A stretch of 64,000 nt of DNA from Denitrovibrio sp. (GCA_002869145.1 PKTM01000011.1:1-64000); one strand, 5' to 3'; counted from the stretch's first letter, positions 17,902-28,023 are shown. Numbers and translations are program-made. Notes: generated by a model not told the origin, from the letters alone.

Positions 17902-18378
17902 ATGAAAAGGTGGACTTGTGTAAAAAACATTGCAGGTCTTGATATCTATCTGATCTGCGACGACAACATAGTTTATGAGCTTACCACAACACAGCCGCAA
18001 ATGCTTGAACCTGGAGAACTTCCTGAGAAATTACAATACATTGCCGACTTCTTAAGCGATCATACAAAAAAAGCCACCATTGCAGAAGCCCTGAAAGATT
18101 TTGATCTTTCGTGGGCAACAAGTTTTCAAAAAAACATATATAAGGCTCTGGCAGAAATCCCATGCGGCAGAACCATTAGCTACGGAAAACTGGCGGAACT
18201 TGCCGGGCATCCGAAGGCATACAGAGCAGTAGGTTCTGCAATGAATAAAAATAGGTTTATGATAGCACTCCCCTGCCACAGAGTTATTGCAGCAGGCGGA
18301 AAGATCGGCGGTTTCGCCAGCGGTACTGAAAACAAAAAACTTCTTCTTAAAACAGAGGGGATATATGATCTTCGATAA
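17902..18378 (+). CDS. ogt: Methylated-DNA-[protein]-cysteine S-methyltransferase
   Basis: Suicide repair protein for O6-methylguanine. 158 residues: a short N-terminal domain, then the active domain with IPCGRTISYGKLA, the helix-turn-helix region AYRAVGSAMNKN, and PCHRV with acceptor Cys125, followed by GGFASG. The length and motifs are normal for Ogt/MGMT. It starts 1 base after thiH and overlaps mtnA by 14 bases, so it rides in the thiamin operon rather than in a DNA-damage unit. Confidence 0.95.
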   Translation: MKRWTCVKNIAGLDIYLICDDNIVYELTTTQPQMLEPGELPEKLQYIADFLSDHTKKATIAEALKDFDLSWATSFQKNIYKALAEIPCGRTISYGKLAELAGHPKAYRAVGSAMNKNRFMIALPCHRVIAAGGKIGGFASGTENKKLLLKTEGIYDLR

Positions 18379-19417
18379 ACTTCCGGATACTGTCAGATGG
18401 GAAGATGATACTTTTTACATCATTGACCAGACAAAACTCCCAAACGAATTCACCGAAATAGAACTTAACAGCAGAAAAGATGTTTATGAAGCTATAAAAA
18501 TGCTAAAAGTACTAGGTGCTCCAGCCATTGGGATAGCAGGTGCTTACGGACTTTGCATATGTGCAAAGGCTCATCTTGACCTTTAGCACAGCTCTTTTGT
18601 TTCCGAGCTGAAAGATGACGCTAACTACCTGAACAGCTCAAGACCAACCGCTGTTAATCTGAGCTGGGCCATTAAACGTGTGATGAAAAAGGTATATGCC
18701 TCTGGTGAGACAAGCCCAAAAAATATATACGAAAAGATGGTGGCTGAAGCCATTAATATACACAAACAAGACATAGCCATCTGTGAAGGGATAGGCAGTC
18801 ACGGCAAAGAGCTTATTAAAAAAGACTTCGGAGTGCTTACTCATTGCAATGCGGGTTCACTGGCAACTTCCAGACTTGGAACAGCTACAGCTCCTATGTA
18901 TATGGCAGCGGCTGACGGAGTGAAGTTTCAGGTATATGCAGACGAGACAAGACCGCTTTGTCAGGGCTCACGGCTAACCGCGTGGGAACTGCAAAAAGCA
19001 GGGCTGAATGTCACCCTGATCTGCGATAATATGGCAGCAAGCATGATGGCACAAGGCAAGATAGATCTTGTTATAGTAGGCACAGACAGGGTTGCTGCAA
19101 ATGGCGATGTTGCAAACAAAATAGGCACACTTGGCGTTGCTATTTTGGCAAAGCATTTCGGTATACCATTTTATGTGGCATGTCCATCTTCTACTTTTGA
19201 CCCGGGAACAGAAACCGGCAAAGATATAGTGATAGAACAAAGAGGTGCAGACGAGGTCTGCCATTTCGGAGACAAACGCACCGCCCCAGTTGGCATAAAG
19301 GTTGAAAACCCGGCTTTTGATGTAACCCCAAACAATCTTGTGACAGGGTTTATCACCGAAAAAGGGATCATAACCGCTCCATATGATAAAAATCTGAAAA
19401 AACTTGGTGTTAAATGA
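18365..19417 (+). pseudogene. mtnA: S-methyl-5-thioribose-1-phosphate isomerase with in-frame TAG
   Basis: Isomerises methylthioribose 1-phosphate in methionine salvage. The ATG is at 18365-18367, overlapping ogt. The frame gives KMLKVLGAPAIGIAGAYG, then TAG at 18584-18586 (codon 74). It then continues as SSRPTAVNLSWAIKR, THCNAG (catalytic Cys), YADETRP, ICDNMAA and GTDRVAANGD (catalytic Asp), ending TEKGIITAP. Apart from the stop it is a complete mtnA of 350 codons with no frameshift. The stop falls in a variable loop before the RPTAVNL motif; CAG (Gln) is one transition away. A restart at 18680 would lack the N-terminal domain. It may be a fresh nonsense mutation, a sequence error or a suppressed codon. 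Confidence 0.85.
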
Positions 19418-20106
19418 AAACGATTGGCCTAATAGGCGGTATGAGCTGGGTTTCCACTGTAGAATACTACAGAATGATAAACCAGGAAGTGAACAGAAGA
19501 CTAGGGAGGCATAACTCCGCTAAAATCATTCTTAATTCTGTTAATTTTGATGAAATTGAAAGAAATATGTCTAAGGAGAGATGGGACAAGACAGCGGCTA
19601 TACTGAATTCTGCGGCGGCGAGGCTTATGAGCTCCGGCGCTGACTGCATTCTGCTGTGCACTAATACTCTTCACATGAATGCTAAGGACGTTAAGCGTTC
19701 AGTATCAATCCCTTTTCTTCACATCGCTGATGCTGTATCTGCTGAAGTGAAAGACGCTGGTTACAAAAAAGCTCTTCTGCTGGGCACTAAGTTCACCATG
19801 GAGGAAAACTTCATGAAGGATGTATATATTCACAACGGAATAGAGATAACTATCCCTGGTAAAGATGAGCGAGAATTCATCCAAAGAGTCATTTTTGATG
19901 AACTGGTAAAAGGCATTGTACGTGAAGAATCCAGAGACATGATGCTTCAGATGCTGGACACCCAGAGCGAAGAAGGTGCACAGTGTGCCATTTTAGGATG
20001 TACTGAGCTCGGGCTTATACTGAAAGACGATGATTCCCCTATTACCCTTTTTGACACTACTGCCTGCCACTGTAAAGCGGCTGTCGATTTTGCTCTGAGC
20101 AAATAA
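19414..20106 (+). CDS. Aspartate/glutamate racemase family protein
   Basis: A 230-residue PLP-independent racemase with the two catalytic cysteines in their usual frames: CTNTLH at Cys82 and LGCTELGL at Cys196. The N-terminus IGLIGGMSWVSTVEYYR is typical of the YgeA/RacX-like branch, which is broader in substrate than MurI. The ATG overlaps the mtnA stop by 4 bases (ATGA), so translation is coupled to mtnA and would suffer if the mtnA nonsense codon were real and not bypassed. The substrate could be Asp, Glu, homoserine or another amino acid. Confidence 0.9.
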   Translation: MKTIGLIGGMSWVSTVEYYRMINQEVNRRLGRHNSAKIILNSVNFDEIERNMSKERWDKTAAILNSAAARLMSSGADCILLCTNTLHMNAKDVKRSVSIPFLHIADAVSAEVKDAGYKKALLLGTKFTMEENFMKDVYIHNGIEITIPGKDEREFIQRVIFDELVKGIVREESRDMMLQMLDTQSEEGAQCAILGCTELGLILKDDDSPITLFDTTACHCKAAVDFALSK

Positions 20107-20160
20107 TATTTGGACATAAATGAAATGTGATTTGTAAGAACAAGAGTTTTACATTATCAT

Positions 20161-22176
20161 TTGTTTAACATGAGCAACTACAAAGACGTCTTGCTATATG
20201 CTGACGAAAATTTATGCGGACAAATCACAGATACCGTAAGTATCTCCGGTGTGAGGATAAACACCGTGAGCAATAGTGCTGACTTCTCTCTTATGCTTAC
20301 AAAAGATCCAGATGGAGTTATCATATCTTCAGATACAGCAGATGAGTATACGCTTGCTTCACTGTCCGCGTCCGGGGTGAATGCACTGGTAGCTGCTGTT
20401 GTGGACCCTGATGATGCTGTTAAAGTCTCTGAAATGATGAAGTATGGGATAACCCGTTTTATCCCAAAAACAAACCTTGAAATACACCTTTGCAAATTTG
20501 TAGAAGATGTACTTCTTTTCGACAAAAAGAATGTTGTGCTGATAAACGCTCTAAAAAGGCTGAGAAACCTAGCGGGAAACGTGAGCGAAGGGATAATCAT
20601 TCTGGATGACGATGCCAAGATAAACTATACCAACAAAGCGGCAGAAGATCTGCTTGAGATGGACAAAAAAGAGATCCTGCGCCAAACTCTGGACGATATT
20701 TTCACTTTTCACCCATACCCTATAGAAGAATTCACTGAGCAGCCTGTTTACATAGATAATTATGACATTGAGACCTTTAAAGGGAAGCGTATATCAATAA
20801 ACTCCACCTGCTCGGCAAACATAGAAAACGGCGTATTTGCAGGTGCAGTCATAATTTTCAGTGAGGTCTCGTCTTATTATATGGATAAGCAGAAAGAGCT
20901 GGAGCTTCTGAAATATCAACAGAGATACCACTCCTCTCAACAAAGCATGGCGTTTAAAAAACAAATGCTTGTGATAAAAGACGAGGTGTCAAACATTGTT
21001 GCCGGAGACTTCAACATAGAGACATATTTCAAACCGCTGGATGTTCTCAGCGGAGACATATACGGAAGCATAAACATAAAAGACGGCAGATATCTTTTCT
21101 ATATCATCGATGCTATGGGTAAAGGGCTCTCCGCTTCTGTCACAGCACTTCAGTCTACATCTTTCATAAACCACTCACTCGAGCTTTCCATAATAAAGTT
21201 TGACTTTGACCTGAACAGAACTATAGCATCATTTTTACACTACATAAGAGACAGGCTGATGGAGGAGGAGGCGCTTTGTGTTGTTTTTGCCCTTCTGGAC
21301 ACTAACGGCAATAAGCTCACTGTTTCAAACTACGGCATGCCTCCAATTCTGCTGGCGGACAAGAATGGTGACATTAAGTCCATAAGACCAAACAATCTGC
21401 CCATAATGAGATGCATTGCCAGCAAAAACATAGAAATAGTAGACCTTACCGATGTGGAAAAGATAATGATAATGTCCGACGGACTTATAGAGACCACAAC
21501 AAAAGACGATAACCTCTACATGGATTACCTGAAAGAGGATTTTACGGCTTCATACTCAAAGAAACATCTGCTTTCGAAAATGGTACCTCGTATCAACCAG
21601 AACGAGGACGATATGACATTCTTTTTTATAAGAAAGTCCAACCTGAACCACGATTTTGACGAAGAATATATTATAAATTCTGATCTTGAAGAGATAATGC
21701 ATCTTTCACAAAAGCTTACAGAAAAGATGATCAGTGACGGGGTTAACCAGCAGGATCTGAACACGGTTGAGTACGCTGTTTCTGAGATATTGATGAACGC
21801 CGTTGAGCATGGCAGTTTGGGGCTGGGCTACGATGCAAAGCAAAACCTTATAGCTGACGGCATATATGATGAGTACATGATTAAAAACGCTGATAAGGAT
21901 ATTCTGGCTAATGATAAAATTATCTCTTTGCGGTATAAATACACTAAAGATGAAACCAGTGATAAAAGTGTAATTATGATCAGTATCAAAGATCAGGGGA
22001 AGGGTTTTGCACCTGCTAATATTTTCAAATATCACAGTTTTGATGGAAATCTTTGCCACATAGACAAAAAAGACTACAACGGCAGAGGGATATTTATAGC
22101 TGACAATCTGGTGGATGGATTATATTATAATGAAAATGGAAACTGCGCATATCTTATTAAGCTGGTAGAAAACTAG
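20161..22176 (+). CDS. PAS-PP2C (SpoIIE-type) phosphatase with C-terminal HATPase
   Basis: A multidomain regulator of about 670 residues: a degenerate receiver-like N-terminus (about 1-120, no clear phospho-Asp), a PAS domain (about 130-240, ILDDDAKINYTNKAAEDLL), and a SpoIIE/PP2C phosphatase (about 290-485, LSGDIYG, DAMGKGLSASV, MSDGLIETT). A GHKL ATPase of the anti-sigma RsbW kind follows (about 525-668, EYAVSEILMNAVEHG, IKDQGKGF, GRGIFIADNLVDGL). This is the layout of a partner-switching regulator acting on an STAS anti-sigma antagonist. No STAS gene is nearby. The start is either TTG 20161 or ATG 20170, neither with a good ribosome-binding site. Its stop overlaps the convergent receiver gene by 4 bases. 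Confidence 0.85.
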   Translation: MFNMSNYKDVLLYADENLCGQITDTVSISGVRINTVSNSADFSLMLTKDPDGVIISSDTADEYTLASLSASGVNALVAAVVDPDDAVKVSEMMKYGITRFIPKTNLEIHLCKFVEDVLLFDKKNVVLINALKRLRNLAGNVSEGIIILDDDAKINYTNKAAEDLLEMDKKEILRQTLDDIFTFHPYPIEEFTEQPVYIDNYDIETFKGKRISINSTCSANIENGVFAGAVIIFSEVSSYYMDKQKELELLKYQQRYHSSQQSMAFKKQMLVIKDEVSNIVAGDFNIETYFKPLDVLSGDIYGSINIKDGRYLFYIIDAMGKGLSASVTALQSTSFINHSLELSIIKFDFDLNRTIASFLHYIRDRLMEEEALCVVFALLDTNGNKLTVSNYGMPPILLADKNGDIKSIRPNNLPIMRCIASKNIEIVDLTDVEKIMIMSDGLIETTTKDDNLYMDYLKEDFTASYSKKHLLSKMVPRINQNEDDMTFFFIRKSNLNHDFDEEYIINSDLEEIMHLSQKLTEKMISDGVNQQDLNTVEYAVSEILMNAVEHGSLGLGYDAKQNLIADGIYDEYMIKNADKDILANDKIISLRYKYTKDETSDKSVIMISIKDQGKGFAPANIFKYHSFDGNLCHIDKKDYNGRGIFIADNLVDGLYYNENGNCAYLIKLVEN

Positions 22177-22541
22177 GCAATCAGTTCCACTTCAAGCAAA
22201 CGGCAGATTTCGCCCAAAAGCTCACTTCTATCCACAGGTTTGTATAAGACTGTGTATCCTTCAATACCCATAGCCTCTTCACGATATGCGGTAACAATGA
22301 TAACAGGAGTATCTTTGAGGTTTTTCTGAAGCTCTTTCAGCATTCGGAAACCGTCCAAAACAGGCATGGCAAGGTCAGCTATGATAAGGTCAGGCTTGAA
22401 CTGCTTTGAAAGCTCCAGGCCTACCTGCCCGTTATCAGCCGTGATTATCTCTTTGAAATACTTACGCAGAGTAAGATCTAAAACATCTCTTGCGATATTA
22501 TCGTCTTCAACTATGAGAATTTTCTTATCAACCTTTTCCAT
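22173..22541 (-). CDS. Single-domain response regulator
   Basis: A CheY-like receiver of 122 residues with no output domain. Acidic pocket Asp13/Asp14, phosphoacceptor Asp56 (IIADLAMP), switch Thr84 and Lys101 are all present. No cognate kinase is adjacent; the convergent PP2C/HATPase protein or the sensor kinase at 42846 are possible partners. It likely acts by protein-protein contact. Confidence 0.92.
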   Translation of the reverse strand: MEKVDKKILIVEDDNIARDVLDLTLRKYFKEIITADNGQVGLELSKQFKPDLIIADLAMPVLDGFRMLKELQKNLKDTPVIIVTAYREEAMGIEGYTVLYKPVDRSELLGEICRLLEVELIA

Positions 22542-22860
22542 TAAACCACCAGAATAAAAATATTAATCACTGCACTAAGCCGCTCAGACAAAATCAATAA
22601 TATGATAAATACTCAATCAAAGCTTAATATATCACATTTTTTTAGTTTTTTCCTAGGTTTTATTCTTTAACAATTATTACAGCATCAATCCCTACACTTC
22701 TCACCTTTGGTCAGCCTTCCTCGTCCTTCTGTAGTGGCAATAAATCTATTGCATTACAAAACACATCAAAATAATGATTCGACTATTAAAGCTTTGGAAT
22801 TTGTCTTCACAAATGAATGTTTTATGCTAAACTAATAATTATTATTATCCGTGGTGGGCT
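22542..22860. other. Intergenic region with divergent promoters
   Basis: About 320 AT-rich bases between the receiver gene (minus) and the HD-GYP gene (plus), with no open frame of note. TTGTCT, 16 bases, then TATGCT about 30 bases before the HD-GYP ATG is a plausible plus-strand promoter. I see nothing else that I can name. Confidence 0.5.
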
Positions 22861-24834
22861 ATGTATATCTTCAATCTTTTTAAGAGTTCAAGATACTTCT
22901 TTACTCTTATGGCGTGCATGTTTGCAGTTTTTATCATTATTATCCTTCTGGTCGGGCGCAGTATTTACGACAATCAGAGAGAAAAACTCTACTCTTCAAA
23001 AACAAATGAGCTCTCCATAACAAAAACAAATTTTGAGCATAGACTCGAGGATATTGAGCTGGAAATGCGCCGGCTTGTTAATGTTATGAAACAGATGAAC
23101 CTTTTCGAAAATCCCAACGAAGTTGACATAGAATCTTTTGCAAGTGATTTTCTTTTTGACCATAACTACTTGAGTGTAATCATCGATAACAAAGACGTAC
23201 CTGACTTAAAAATGGACAGCCAGACTTTTCAGCCGCAATTTAAAGACTTCATTCAAGCAAAACCAGAGAATATACTGAAGAGCATAGATGCTAAAAATGC
23301 TGTCATGAACAAGATAACCATCAACAGTGAACTCAACGTGGTATTCTTGGTTAAAAGCATACACAGCGCCACAGGTATAAAAGACAAAAATATTATTTTC
23401 TTCTTTTCACCGGAGCTTTTGCTGAAATATCTACCGAAAAACTACGCTTTTCTTATGAGTGACGGGAACGTTAAATGGGCTCCTGACGGCAGCGATTTCC
23501 CGCAGAACCTGCCAACTGAAACATACAATCAGGACTCTGGGCAAACTAGATTAAACGATACTCACACTGTCTTTTACACTTCACTAAGCGGCAAAGGCAA
23601 CCCTTCATATTTAGCTTCTATAGTAGACACTTCCGAGATTAAACAAGCGCTGCTTTACTATACTTTAGTTACAGTAGTCTTATTCTCTCTGTTTTTTGCA
23701 CTGATCATCTTTATTATTTACATTCGAAATCAGCAGATAACTCAGCTAATTAACACTCAAAAGGCGACAGTAGTCTGCCTGGCTAATCTGGCCGAGTTCA
23801 AAGACAACGAAACCGCTGACCATTTGGAACGCACCAGACACTATGGCAATCTGCTTTCTAATTACCTCCGCAAAGACCCTAAATATAAACAAAAGATCAA
23901 CAAGGAATATATAGACAACATAGGCTTTGCCTCTGTTTTGCACGACATAGGAAAGGTCGGAGTGCCTGATTCCATACTTAAAAAACCCGGTAAACTTACA
24001 GCAGAGGAATTTGATATAATAAAACAACACACTGTTTTCGCTAAAAAGATATTAAGCGAGCTTGTGGATAAACATAAAATAAATGATATCTTCTTCACTC
24101 TCAGCTACAACATAGCCACATATCACCACGAAAAATGGGATGGTACAGGCTATCCGGAAGGTCTGAAAGGTGAAGAAATACCTTTGGAGGCTAGAATATT
24201 CGGTCTTTGTGATGTTTATGATGCACTACGCTCAGAAAGAGTATATAAAGCTCCTTTTTCCCATGAAAAATCAGTAGCCATCATAAATAGCGGTGCAGGA
24301 ACGCATTTTGACTCCGACATAGTAGACGCTTTTAACGCCTGTGCAGAGCAGTTCCGACACATCCACGACACCTATATTTTATTTTATAATGGAATATCCT
24401 ACTCGTCATTTGGCAACAACAGACGCGAACTGAAGGTTGAATGGAACAGCAGCCTATCCGTGGGTATTGATTCCATAGACGAACAGCACAAAATTCTTCT
24501 TGGAAAAATTAATTTTCTTATCAAATCCATACTCGATGGAAAAGGCGATGAAAACGTACTTTCAATACTTAACTTTCTCAGAGACTATTCAGAAAACCAC
24601 TTTAGAGCAGAAGAAAAGATAATGCTTGAACTTAATGATCCTTATCTGAAAGAACACGTTCAGGAACACGATATTTTCAGACAGAATTTCAAAAAAATAA
24701 TAGATCAGGTCACCCAGGAAGGTGTTCAGGAAGGAACCTTATTTGTAATAGAGAGAGACCTCATATCTTGGCTGCTTGATCACATAGCAAATATGGACAC
24801 TCAAATAAGTAAAAGTTCGGCTCAGTACTCGTAA
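22861..24834 (+). CDS. Membrane HD-GYP phosphodiesterase fused to bacteriohemerythrin
   Basis: 657 residues, probably a cyclic-di-GMP phosphodiesterase. Order: TM1 (about 13-33), a periplasmic sensor region (about 35-260), TM2 (about 265-288), HD-GYP (about 300-495, with HDIGKVGVPD at 361 and HHEKWDGTGYP at 422), and a C-terminal hemerythrin (about 525-648). The hemerythrin has all seven diiron ligand positions (His543, His580, Glu584, His599, His603, His641, Asp646). Hemerythrin domains bind O2 or NO, so the enzyme likely couples oxygen to c-di-GMP breakdown and motility. It is convergent with the chemotaxis operon and shares its terminator. Confidence 0.9.
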   Translation: MYIFNLFKSSRYFFTLMACMFAVFIIIILLVGRSIYDNQREKLYSSKTNELSITKTNFEHRLEDIELEMRRLVNVMKQMNLFENPNEVDIESFASDFLFDHNYLSVIIDNKDVPDLKMDSQTFQPQFKDFIQAKPENILKSIDAKNAVMNKITINSELNVVFLVKSIHSATGIKDKNIIFFFSPELLLKYLPKNYAFLMSDGNVKWAPDGSDFPQNLPTETYNQDSGQTRLNDTHTVFYTSLSGKGNPSYLASIVDTSEIKQALLYYTLVTVVLFSLFFALIIFIIYIRNQQITQLINTQKATVVCLANLAEFKDNETADHLERTRHYGNLLSNYLRKDPKYKQKINKEYIDNIGFASVLHDIGKVGVPDSILKKPGKLTAEEFDIIKQHTVFAKKILSELVDKHKINDIFFTLSYNIATYHHEKWDGTGYPEGLKGEEIPLEARIFGLCDVYDALRSERVYKAPFSHEKSVAIINSGAGTHFDSDIVDAFNACAEQFRHIHDTYILFYNGISYSSFGNNRRELKVEWNSSLSVGIDSIDEQHKILLGKINFLIKSILDGKGDENVLSILNFLRDYSENHFRAEEKIMLELNDPYLKEHVQEHDIFRQNFKKIIDQVTQEGVQEGTLFVIERDLISWLLDHIANMDTQISKSSAQYS

Positions 24835-24845
24835 ATACTGAGCCG
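24818..24845. terminator. Bidirectional terminator between the HD-GYP gene and cheW
   Basis: A perfect 10-bp stem CGGCTCAGTA/TACTGAGCCG (24818-24827 with 24836-24845) spanning the HD-GYP stop codon and followed by CTCATTTTT on the plus strand. It ends 8 bases before the convergent cheW stop, so it can serve both transcripts. Confidence 0.75.
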
Positions 24846-24852
24846 CTCATTT

Positions 24853-25368
24853 TTATTCCGCTTTTCCAGCAGGTGCAATGGCTGCCACAGCCTCCATCTC
24901 TTTTTGACTGAAAACTGCTTCCAGTTTAAGGATTATCACAAATCCCTCATCGGTCTTAGCCATACCATGTATAAACTCTGTGTTGAGCTGTGTGCCTATT
25001 CTGGGAGCTGCTTCTATATCTGCAGCACTGAAAGTCACTACCTCTCTCACAGAATCAACAAGTGCGCCTATACTGGCTCTATCTCCGTCAAGCTCAGTGT
25101 CTATTACCACCACACAGGTGTTTACAGTTCTCTCGCCCTTTTTCAGCCCAAACTTTACCCGCATATCAACCACAGGAAGCACATGCCCCCTTATGTTTAT
25201 AACACCTGACATAAAATCAGGCATCTTCGGGATCTTTGTCTGACCGTCATACTCCAGAACTTCCTTAACAGAGTTTATATCTACACCGTAAACCTCTCCG
25301 GCAAGTTCAAAAGTAAGTACCTGAAGGCTAGCCGAAGGAACACTGCTTTTTTCAATGTTATCACTCAT
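24853..25368 (-). CDS. cheW: CheW coupling protein of the carbonic-anhydrase chemoreceptor operon
   Basis: A CheW-domain protein of 171 residues that links chemoreceptors to CheA. Seen: VLTFELAGEVYGVDINSVKEVLEY, the signature MSGVINIRGHVLPVVDMR, a VVVIDTELDGDRASIGALVDSVREVV strand pair, and a GMAKTDEGFVIILK core end. I chose the ATG at 25366-25368 over the GTG at 25374 because AGGTG lies 6-8 bases upstream. It starts 11 bases after the carbonic anhydrase-MCP fusion ends, so it is co-expressed with that receptor and is presumably its dedicated coupler. No CheA is in the window. Confidence 0.93.
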   Translation of the reverse strand: MSDNIEKSSVPSASLQVLTFELAGEVYGVDINSVKEVLEYDGQTKIPKMPDFMSGVINIRGHVLPVVDMRVKFGLKKGERTVNTCVVVIDTELDGDRASIGALVDSVREVVTFSAADIEAAPRIGTQLNTEFIHGMAKTDEGFVIILKLEAVFSQKEMEAVAAIAPAGKAE

Positions 25369-25379
25369 ATTCACACCTA

Positions 25380-28016
25380 TTACCCTAACCTGAAAAATGA
25401 TATTGTGCTCTGGAGCAGATTAGACTGCCCAGAAAGCTCTTCTGCTGTTGCAGCCATCTCTTCAGACGCGCCTGCATTCTTCTGTATAACCTGATCAAGC
25501 TGCTGTATCGCAGTATTAATCTGATCTGCGCCTGTTCTCATTTCACTGTTCGATGCCGACATCTCCTGAACCAGCTCTGCTGTTTTTTGGATTTCCGGCA
25601 ATATCTGATCGAGCAGTCCGCCGGCTTTTTCAGCTATCTCTACACTGTTCGAGGAGAGTTCGCTGATCTCTGCTGCTGCTTCCTGTGAGCGCTCTGCAAG
25701 CTTGCGCACTTCAGATGCCACCACGGCAAATCCTTTTCCATGCTCACCGGCTCTGGCTGCCTCAATAGCAGCGTTAAGTGCTAACAGGTTAGTCTGTCTG
25801 GCGATCTCTTCTATAATGGATATCTTTTCTGCAATATCCTTCATAGCACCCACTGTCTGACCAACTGCTTCACCGCTGGATTTTGCATCAGCTGATACTT
25901 TAATAGCTATTTTTTCTGTCTGGAGGGCGTTGTCTGCATTCTGGTTTATGTTAGAGGTCATCTCTTCCATAGAGGAAGACGCCTCTTCTGCGCTGGCTGC
26001 CTGCTCTGTTGCTCCGGCTGACATGTCCTGTGCTGCACTGCTTAGTTCATTAGACCCCATAGACACATTATCAGATGCTTGTGTTACGTCTGATATTACC
26101 TGAGTAATCTTCTCGGTCATGTTTGCCATAGCCATAACAACACTGTCGCTTGCAGCACCTTTTTTGTTAATGTTGAACCCAAGATTGCCTTCGGAAAGCT
26201 CTGTTGCTATCTGAGCAATATATATCGGCTCTCCGCCCAGCCTCTTTATTATAGATGCTATAACCATACCACTGAAAAAGAGACCAATAAAAGTGGCAAC
26301 AAGCATAAATATGCTCAGCAGTTTGAATGCGTTCTTTTCGTCATGTTCCGCATTGATAAGTGACTGCTGAGTAAATTCCTCTATCTCTTCCATCAAACCA
26401 ACTAGCTTTTCATCAAGCTCACTAATTGCTTCTTCAAGCTCTTCTGTCTTCTCAACAGCTTCCCGTGACTCTCCTGCTGCGGCTAGATGAAAAATCTCTG
26501 TGACGTGTTCAGTAATCTCTGTCTGCTCCTCGCCTATATTCTCAAGATTTCTTTCTATCTTTTCAAACTCTTCTATAATCTCTGGGTTTTCTGAGCTTTC
26601 TATAGCTTTTTTTGTAAAGATTATTGCCTGTTTAAGTATCATGTCAAAGTTTTTATCAAGCTCGTAAAAGTGTATCTCGCTCTCTACAAAATCATCCATA
26701 TGCCCCATAGATGACTGGAGTATAGCAGTTATAAAAGCTATCTCCGTTTCAGACATATGCACAGCTAGCTCTGAGGCTGCCTTGGATAGAGGCATATCCT
26801 TCTCAGCTACATTTACAAGTTCTGTTCCTATATTCCCCATCTTTACTATGCCTACTGCTGAACTTGCCACTACAAATATTATAAGCACACCGGTAAGCAG
26901 GTACACTTTAGCCTTTAAACTCATATTATGAATGAATCCAGGTGTCAGCTGTTTATTGACCATAAACACACCTATTAAAGCACCAATGACAAATACTGCT
27001 GCAAGTGATATCCATAATAATATTTTCGACTTCGCTTTCTCTGGTACAGCACTTAGAGATTCAAGTAATTTTTTATCACTAGCACTCAGATTTGCTTTTA
27101 TGGTATCAGGATTAATTTTCTTAACATTTGCCGAAGCAGAGTGCCCTGAGCTTTTTTCGCCATGAGATGGCTGTGCGCCGTGCCCACTCGCTTCTTGTTT
27201 AATAGTGGCTACAGCAGCACCTTTTGAAAGTGATGCGCCGGCTCCATCAGTACTCACATCCACCTTCAGCACCATGCGTGCATTAACAGGATTAATAGGC
27301 CGTTCGTTATGCGAAATTATTTTAGAAGTAAATTTGTCTACTGCAGCTTTCGACACACTCACAGCGTTCTGCATAACAAACCAGTTCACACCCTCGGTGC
27401 AGGGTGGAGTAGTGAGTGAACCATTATAGTTGTAAAATGATCTGTTAGCAGGCAAAACATCTGCGCCGTTGTAAACGATATTCTTGTGCACTTCCATAGT
27501 GCCAGTTTTTGCAGGAAGGTTGTTAAATATCTTTTCCAGAACAGGGTTTGCAGCACCAGCATTTATCATAACACCTACAACAGCCAGTTCGCCATCGCTG
27601 CTCTTATGAACAAAGTGTGCTTCCATATCGGAATATTTGCCGTTTATAGTGTGCTCACTTGGACTGTGCAGGTGAAACTGCAAAAGGTTAAACCGCTTGC
27701 CTTTCGCAACTATATAACTCCCTTCTCCATAGTTCATCTGGAGGGCATGACCGTTATTAACGATTCCAAGCTCTGTAAGACCATAATAAAATTGAATTTT
27801 TTCAAGACTGCCTTTTACAGCCTTTGACGTTTCTATGTTTATTGGTGACTGAGACTGACCTGTGGAGCAGACTTGATAATCATCTGAAAGTGTTCCCCAG
27901 TTTGCTGGCCCAGTTCTTCCGTCATAAGTCCACTGTACGCCAGAAGAGGCATAAGCATAAGCACTGCTCAGCATAAAAACTGATATCAATAGTACCTTAA
28001 GTAAATTTTTCATCAT
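25380..28016 (-). CDS. Alpha-carbonic anhydrase fused to a methyl-accepting chemotaxis receptor
   Basis: 878 residues. A signal peptide (about 1-23) is followed by a complete alpha-carbonic anhydrase (about 25-250): proton-shuttle His90 (NNGH), zinc ligands His115, His117 and His134, gatekeepers Glu121 and Thr202, and the disulfide pair Cys50/Cys206. A His/Ala/Ser-rich linker (251-325) leads to TM1 (about 331-353), a short cytoplasmic loop, TM2 (about 370-391), an acidic four-helix-bundle-like periplasmic region (392-562), TM3 (about 565-588) and HAMP. The MCP signalling hairpin follows, with its tip at 735-777 ([20 protein letters not shown]). The helix count places both the anhydrase and the bundle in the periplasm, as a working receptor needs. 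I infer a CO2/bicarbonate or pH chemoreceptor. Two ATGs follow GGAG; the first is used. It sits between a free anhydrase and cheW. Confidence 0.93.
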   Translation of the reverse strand: MMKNLLKVLLISVFMLSSAYAYASSGVQWTYDGRTGPANWGTLSDDYQVCSTGQSQSPINIETSKAVKGSLEKIQFYYGLTELGIVNNGHALQMNYGEGSYIVAKGKRFNLLQFHLHSPSEHTINGKYSDMEAHFVHKSSDGELAVVGVMINAGAANPVLEKIFNNLPAKTGTMEVHKNIVYNGADVLPANRSFYNYNGSLTTPPCTEGVNWFVMQNAVSVSKAAVDKFTSKIISHNERPINPVNARMVLKVDVSTDGAGASLSKGAAVATIKQEASGHGAQPSHGEKSSGHSASANVKKINPDTIKANLSASDKKLLESLSAVPEKAKSKILLWISLAAVFVIGALIGVFMVNKQLTPGFIHNMSLKAKVYLLTGVLIIFVVASSAVGIVKMGNIGTELVNVAEKDMPLSKAASELAVHMSETEIAFITAILQSSMGHMDDFVESEIHFYELDKNFDMILKQAIIFTKKAIESSENPEIIEEFEKIERNLENIGEEQTEITEHVTEIFHLAAAGESREAVEKTEELEEAISELDEKLVGLMEEIEEFTQQSLINAEHDEKNAFKLLSIFMLVATFIGLFFSGMVIASIIKRLGGEPIYIAQIATELSEGNLGFNINKKGAASDSVVMAMANMTEKITQVISDVTQASDNVSMGSNELSSAAQDMSAGATEQAASAEEASSSMEEMTSNINQNADNALQTEKIAIKVSADAKSSGEAVGQTVGAMKDIAEKISIIEEIARQTNLLALNAAIEAARAGEHGKGFAVVASEVRKLAERSQEAAAEISELSSNSVEIAEKAGGLLDQILPEIQKTAELVQEMSASNSEMRTGADQINTAIQQLDQVIQKNAGASEEMAATAEELSGQSNLLQSTISFFRLG

Positions 28017-28023
28017 TTGCTCC

